Source of the DNA: Deferribacteraceae bacterium
GTDB taxonomy: Bacteria > Chrysiogenota > Deferribacteres > Deferribacterales > JAISNW01
Reading direction: 5' to 3'
NCBI GenBank assembly: GCA_031276055.1
Contig: JAISNW010000066.1
Span: 1-9,625 of the forward strand
DNA length: 9,625 nt
The position numbers were made by a program, and so were the translations under genes. The notes under the pieces were generated by a model. That model was not told the origin of the DNA, made no database searches, and worked only from the letters and a program-made list of their open reading frames with translations. Below are positions 6,405 to 9,625 of this stretch, in pieces. Each line of letters opens with the position of its first letter. Position 1 is the first letter of the stretch.

Positions 6405-6875
6405 ATGGGAGAGTTGGCGAATATCTTTAGGAGCGCAGCCTTAAATAATTTAGAGCTCTTAAAGAAAGATATTGAAAACTGTTCAGATGACGTTTGGGAA
6501 AAAAAGTTTGGGACGGATTACTACTGGCATCATGTAATGCACGCAATCGGTTCTGCAAACTTCTTCTTAGGGCTTTTAGGCGTTCAAGGGCTTCCCACCC
6601 CGCCTGAAGGGTTGCAGCTCAATCTCTATCAAGAAGCGGATGCTGCGTTTCTGCATAGTAGAGAGACAGCCCTTACATACTTAGCGGAAACTACGGCATT
6701 TCTTGAGGGTTATTTTGAAAAGCTGGATGATAAGCTCCTATTGACCCCCGCCGACTTTTTTGGGCAGAAGACCACCTATGGCGGTATTCTGGCTTTTTAC
6801 GCCGCCCACTTGGCATACCACTTAGGAGCCTGTGATATAGTCCTTAGGGAAAATGGGCTGCAAGGAGCTCTCTAG
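6405..6875 (+). CDS. DinB-fold (four-helix bundle) putative metal-dependent protein
   Basis: A 156-residue, mostly helical cytoplasmic protein of the DinB/YfiT-like superfamily. Members bind a metal ion through three histidines, and some are thiol-dependent transferases, but most have unknown substrates. The pattern is present: His46 in the YYWHHVMHAIGSANFF segment, and His135 and His139 in AAHLAYHLGACDIVLREN. The adjacent His42 and His43 are additional candidates. The length is normal for the family. GGAGGG lies 9 nt before the ATG; a nearer ATG at 6397 is out of frame. It is the first gene after a good promoter and its TAG is 6 nt before the GTG of the acyltransferase, so the two are co-transcribed. 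The functional link with lipid acylation is unclear. Confidence 0.85.
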   Translation: MGELANIFRSAALNNLELLKKDIENCSDDVWEKKFGTDYYWHHVMHAIGSANFFLGLLGVQGLPTPPEGLQLNLYQEADAAFLHSRETALTYLAETTAFLEGYFEKLDDKLLLTPADFFGQKTTYGGILAFYAAHLAYHLGACDIVLRENGLQGAL

Positions 6876-6881
6876 GAAAGG

Positions 6882-7796
6882 GTGTTATATTATATATTAA
6901 AGCGGGCGATGCTCTTGCTCTCCAAACGCCCGATAGCAAACGTGCAGAAGTTGGGGCGGTTCTTGGGGAGGCTTTTCTGGCGTCTTTCAAGAAGCCGCCG
7001 AAATGTTGCCATAATAAACGCTCAGATAATAGGGGCGGCGGACCCTATTAAAACTGCGAAACTCTCTTTTGAACATACCTTCTGCACTTATCTTGAATCC
7101 TCTTATACTCATAAGGTAGATAGAGAGTTTATTGAACGCTATGTTGCTTATGAGGGTAAACAACACTACGACAACCTCATTGAAAAGGGAGAGCGCTTTG
7201 CAATTCTGACCGCCCATTTAGGCTCGTGGGAGTTGGCAGCGCAGGTAATCCCCACATTATACGGCTTTAAGGCTCTTGTAGCAGGACGGGCGGCTAAGAT
7301 CCATTCTGTGGAAAAAGCTATCAGGTGGATGCGCAATGTAGGGAGTGTTGTTTATATCAGCGATAGGTATATTGAGAAACTTTCAGAGTATGAAAGGAGA
7401 GGGTATTATTCCGCATCGCTCTTAGATCACGGCGGAACGGCGAGCGACAGCGTGTTGGCGCCCTTTTTCGGCTATAAGGTGTATACATTGGCAGGTTTAT
7501 GCGCTATGTGCGTGCGTAGAAAGATTCCGATGCTGCCATGCTATCTACTGCGCACCGAGAACGGCTTTAAGGCGATCACCCATCCCCCAATCTATCCTGA
7601 AAAGGTAGAGGGGGATAGAAAGTCCAGAATAACAATGATGGCGGCGCAGGTAAATAGAGAATACGAAAAGATTATACAGCAGTTCCCTGAACAGTGGTAT
7701 CTGCTCCACCGCCGCTTTAAGCGGATAGAAGAAAACGGGAAGATATCAAAGAGGATATATCAGAAACGAGCGAATCCTCTTAAAATCCTTTCATAA
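6882..7796 (+). CDS. lipid A biosynthesis (LpxL/HtrB-like) acyltransferase
   Basis: A membrane-associated lysophospholipid/Kdo2-lipid A acyltransferase family protein of 304 residues, the usual size. It would add a secondary acyl chain from acyl-ACP to lipid A or a related lipid at the cytoplasmic face of the inner membrane. The catalytic H-x4-E motif is His112 to Glu117 in AHLGSWELAA. Further family marks are LLDHGGTASDSVLAPFFG (180-197), aligning with the LLDQ...VPFFG block, and WYLLHRRFK (272-280), matching the terminal W-x-x-x-HRR-K signature. The DH in place of the common DQ is a difference. The N-terminus LGRFLGRLFWRLSRSRRNVAIIN is the typical amphipathic start. The start codon is GTG at 6882, with AGGAAAGG (6874-6881) overlapping the stop of the DinB gene; an in-frame ATG at 6909 is less well placed. 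Its presence argues for an LPS-type outer membrane. Confidence 0.9.
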   Translation: MLYYILKRAMLLLSKRPIANVQKLGRFLGRLFWRLSRSRRNVAIINAQIIGAADPIKTAKLSFEHTFCTYLESSYTHKVDREFIERYVAYEGKQHYDNLIEKGERFAILTAHLGSWELAAQVIPTLYGFKALVAGRAAKIHSVEKAIRWMRNVGSVVYISDRYIEKLSEYERRGYYSASLLDHGGTASDSVLAPFFGYKVYTLAGLCAMCVRRKIPMLPCYLLRTENGFKAITHPPIYPEKVEGDRKSRITMMAAQVNREYEKIIQQFPEQWYLLHRRFKRIEENGKISKRIYQKRANPLKILS

Positions 7797-7814
7797 TAGG
7801 CTTTTATCTGTTAA

Positions 7815-7827
7815 TATACTCTATAAT
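7815..7827 (+). promoter_or_regulatory. candidate -10 boxes upstream of the WYL regulator gene
   Basis: TATACT (7815-7820) and a perfect TATAAT (7822-7827) lie in the 48-bp gap after the acyltransferase stop. Neither has a convincing -35 hexamer at 16-18 bp. Starts near 7827 or 7834 would give leaders of only about 11-18 nt, just enough to contain GAGGAGGG (7833-7840). Read-through from the upstream operon is an alternative. Confidence 0.4.
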
Positions 7828-7844
7828 CTCTTGAGGAGGGTATT

Positions 7845-8702
7845 ATGGAGCTAGACAAAGCCTTTAGGTTGATAGAACACCTTTTGAGCGCTCCTAATGT
7901 TTCTTCAAAATCTATCAGGGAAGCGTTTGGTTCTGAGATAGACATCCGCACCGCCCAGAGATATAAAAATGCCTTAGAAGCTCAAGTAGAGCATGTTATT
8001 CTTAATCCTGACGGAACGCTCTCACTGAAGAATAGCTCTATCTTCCGCAAACTTGCTTTAGAAAGAGTGGCAGCGTCTATGCAGTTTAACTATGATGAAG
8101 CAAGCGTCAAGAGAGATTTTGCAGAGAGAGGGAAGATTATAGTTAAAAGCGGTTCATTTCTCTCTTATGAAAGAGTCCGCCCTGCATTAGAAGCTGTCTC
8201 CAGCTATCTTCAGGTGCAGCAGGTTCAGATAAGATACAAAAAGAGAGATTATGTTGTTAAACCTTACCTTATTATCTTAGAAGGCGGTTTTTGGAGTCTT
8301 GCTGCTTTTTGTGAAGACAAACCTAAATCATTTAGATTAGATCGGATCAGAGATATAACCCCCTTTTCTCCCCCACGTTTTTTTGAGCCCGAGCGAAGGC
8401 AGATTTCAGCTCTAATAACCGCTCAACCGCAAGAGGCTGAAAAGGTGGAGATTCTTGTGGCGAGCGATGTTGCAGATTATTTTAAGCAGTATATCTTATC
8501 CGCCTTTCAGAAGCAGAGCTGGTTTAAGATGGAAGATAAAAAGAACGGGTTGAAGTTTACCTTTCTTGTTGTTGATAAGTTCGATTTTATCTTGCAGGCC
8601 GCCCCTTGGGCTTGCTTTATAAAGGTTCTCTCTCCTAAGAGATACCGCAACGTTCTTACAAGCTATCTAAAAGCCGCATTAGAGGGGAATGAAGCGCTAT
8701 AA
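7845..8702 (+). CDS. WYL-domain transcriptional regulator
   Basis: A probable DNA-binding regulator of 285 residues in the layout known for this family. An N-terminal winged-helix domain (about 1-62) includes IDIRTAQRYKNALE, a recognition-helix-like segment of the DeoR/HTH-11 type. A WYL domain (about 122-172) has GGFWSLAAFCE, where WSL stands for the canonical WYL, and FRLDRIRDI with Arg164 and Arg167. A WCX-like C-terminal region (about 198-282) follows. WYL domains are thought to sense nucleic acids or nucleotide-like ligands and often regulate stress, defence or repair genes. A strong GAGGAGGG precedes the ATG. The stop lies 14 nt inside the following radical-SAM gene, so the two are translationally coupled and the regulator may control that operon. 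No defence gene is visible nearby. Confidence 0.85.
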   Translation: MELDKAFRLIEHLLSAPNVSSKSIREAFGSEIDIRTAQRYKNALEAQVEHVILNPDGTLSLKNSSIFRKLALERVAASMQFNYDEASVKRDFAERGKIIVKSGSFLSYERVRPALEAVSSYLQVQQVQIRYKKRDYVVKPYLIILEGGFWSLAAFCEDKPKSFRLDRIRDITPFSPPRFFEPERRQISALITAQPQEAEKVEILVASDVADYFKQYILSAFQKQSWFKMEDKKNGLKFTFLVVDKFDFILQAAPWACFIKVLSPKRYRNVLTSYLKAALEGNEAL

Positions 8703-9594
8703 CGATCTGAAGTCGTTCCTGCTGAAGAGATACGGCGTCAAGATGGTAAAAATCTCCCTTGATGGCGGTTTTACCTGCCCCAATCGAGATGGGAGCGTCG
8801 GGGTGGGCGGCTGCATCTTCTGCGACGAGCGCGGCTCGCGCGAAAAAGAGCTCGACACTAACGATATATCTCTGCAAATTTCAAAAAAGGTTGAAGAGCT
8901 TGTTCAGAAGAAGGAGGCGGAGAAGTTTATTGCCTACTTTCAGAACTTTTCCGGAACCTATGGCGCTTTAGAAACGCTTAGGAAAAAATATACCGCCGCT
9001 TTAGCTGAACGAGTTGCTATCCTCTCTATCGGCACAAGAGCGGACTGCATCAATGAGGATATCCTCCGCCTGCTGGCTGATATTGCGGAGAAAGAGAAGG
9101 TGGATGTTTGGATAGAGCTAGGTTTGCAGACATCCAGCGATCTAACAGCGGAGATTATAAACCGCTGTTGCAAAACTGAACTCTTTTCGAGGGCGGTCGA
9201 CAGGATAAAAAGTTACGGCTTTGAGGCGGTGGCGCACCTGATGTTTGGTCTACCAGGGGAAAGCGAACAGATGATGTTAGATACTGTTAGATATGCGGCG
9301 GCGTCTGGGATAAGCGGAGTTAAATTCCACGCCGTCTATATTATGAAAGGAACGGTTTTAGAGGAGCTATTCAATAGGGGGGAGTATAAAGCTATAACGA
9401 GGGGGGAGTACCTTAACATTATTGCAAAGGCAATTCCGCTCCTGCCTACATCTGTTGTAGTGCACCGTCTTGTAAGCAGCTGTAAAAGAGAAACTCTAAT
9501 AGCTCCGTTATGGGTAAAAGACAAGCCAGGCTCTCTCAACGCCATAGAAGAGAAGTTTGAACGGGATAATATAGTTCAAGCAAGCGGGTTATAA
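8689..9594 (+). CDS. TIGR01212-family radical SAM protein (YhcC/YtqA-like)
   Basis: A 301-residue radical-SAM enzyme. The cluster-binding cysteines are Cys30, Cys42 and Cys45 in FTCPNRDGSVGVGGCIFC, a C-x11-C-x2-C spacing characteristic of the YhcC/YtqA group rather than the common C-x3-C-x2-C. IARYFQNFSGTY-like sequence is seen as FIAYFQNFSGTYG (80-92), followed by LSIGTRADCIN (112-122), WIELGLQTSS (141-150) and HLMFGLPGE (183-191), which are the expected barrel motifs in order. It would bind one 4Fe-4S cluster and cleave S-adenosylmethionine to a radical; I know of no firmly assigned substrate for the family. AGAGGGGA immediately precedes the ATG, which lies within the end of the WYL gene. 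The length is normal and the C-terminus intact. Confidence 0.93.
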   Translation: MKRYNDLKSFLLKRYGVKMVKISLDGGFTCPNRDGSVGVGGCIFCDERGSREKELDTNDISLQISKKVEELVQKKEAEKFIAYFQNFSGTYGALETLRKKYTAALAERVAILSIGTRADCINEDILRLLADIAEKEKVDVWIELGLQTSSDLTAEIINRCCKTELFSRAVDRIKSYGFEAVAHLMFGLPGESEQMMLDTVRYAAASGISGVKFHAVYIMKGTVLEELFNRGEYKAITRGEYLNIIAKAIPLLPTSVVVHRLVSSCKRETLIAPLWVKDKPGSLNAIEEKFERDNIVQASGL

Positions 9595-9625
9595 GACGTT
9601 ATACTCTTCTTCTGATATAACCTTT
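9589..9625 (-). CDS. possible C-terminal end of a convergent minus-strand gene (partial)
   Basis: On the minus strand a frame open from the right edge encodes KVISEEEYNVL and ends with TAA at 9591-9589. The composition looks like a real protein tail, and its stop would share the palindrome TTATAA with the stop of the radical-SAM gene, much like the 4-bp overlap at 4123-4126. Only 11 residues are visible, so the call is tentative and no family can be named. Confidence 0.3.
   Translation of the reverse strand, partial: KVISEEEYNVL

Noticed and set aside
9376..9410. An 11-bp direct repeat (AGGGGGGAGTA) 24 bp apart inside the radical-SAM gene
   Set aside because: Both copies are in the same frame and encode RGEY in a region that fits the family; the G6 runs are short. 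It is most simply a coding coincidence rather than a regulatory or phase-variable repeat.

Overview
The window reads as a compact chromosomal segment of a Gram-negative bacterium, probably an anaerobe. Evidence for an outer membrane is a periplasmic HtrA/DegP-type protease with a signal peptide, a lipid A (LpxL/HtrB-like) acyltransferase, and an FkbM methyltransferase whose N-terminus looks like those of LPS-modifying enzymes. An aldo/keto reductase with eight Fe-S-type cysteines and a radical-SAM protein fit an anaerobic lifestyle. I cannot assign a phylum from the sequence. There is no rRNA, tRNA, CRISPR array, insertion sequence, phage gene or recognisable defence cassette.

Layout, left to right. 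(1) The 3' end of an unidentified + strand gene (1-96) converges on htrA (106-1335, minus), which seems to be transcribed without a leader. (2) A divergent region (1336-1477) carries the htrA promoter and a promoter-like 21-bp motif for a + strand pair: a three-helix membrane protein with a possible PH-like tail (1478-2191) and a DUF1266-type protein (2203-2928). (3) An aldo/keto reductase with C-terminal Fe-S motifs (2999-4126) runs tail to tail, with a 4-bp stop overlap, into the FkbM methyltransferase (4123-5004, minus). (4) A second divergent region (5005-5189) precedes an MFS exporter (5190-6341). (5) A clear sigma70-type promoter drives a DinB-fold protein (6405-6875) closely followed by the lipid A acyltransferase (6882-7796). 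(6) A WYL-domain regulator (7845-8702) overlaps a TIGR01212-type radical-SAM protein (8689-9594), whose stop may overlap that of another minus-strand gene running off the right edge.

The shared theme is modest: envelope maintenance (HtrA, acyltransferase, methyltransferase, exporter) plus redox or radical chemistry. Genes sit very close together, 3' ends abut or overlap, and I found no convincing hairpin-plus-U-tract terminator. The best non-gene signal is a perfect 21-bp AT-rich element in inverted orientation at 1412-1432 (+) and 5048-5068 (-), each about 44 nt before the start codon of an unrelated gene. The best candidate for uncharacterised biology is the membrane protein/DUF1266 pair driven by one of these elements. 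I see no strong case for a large novel system here.
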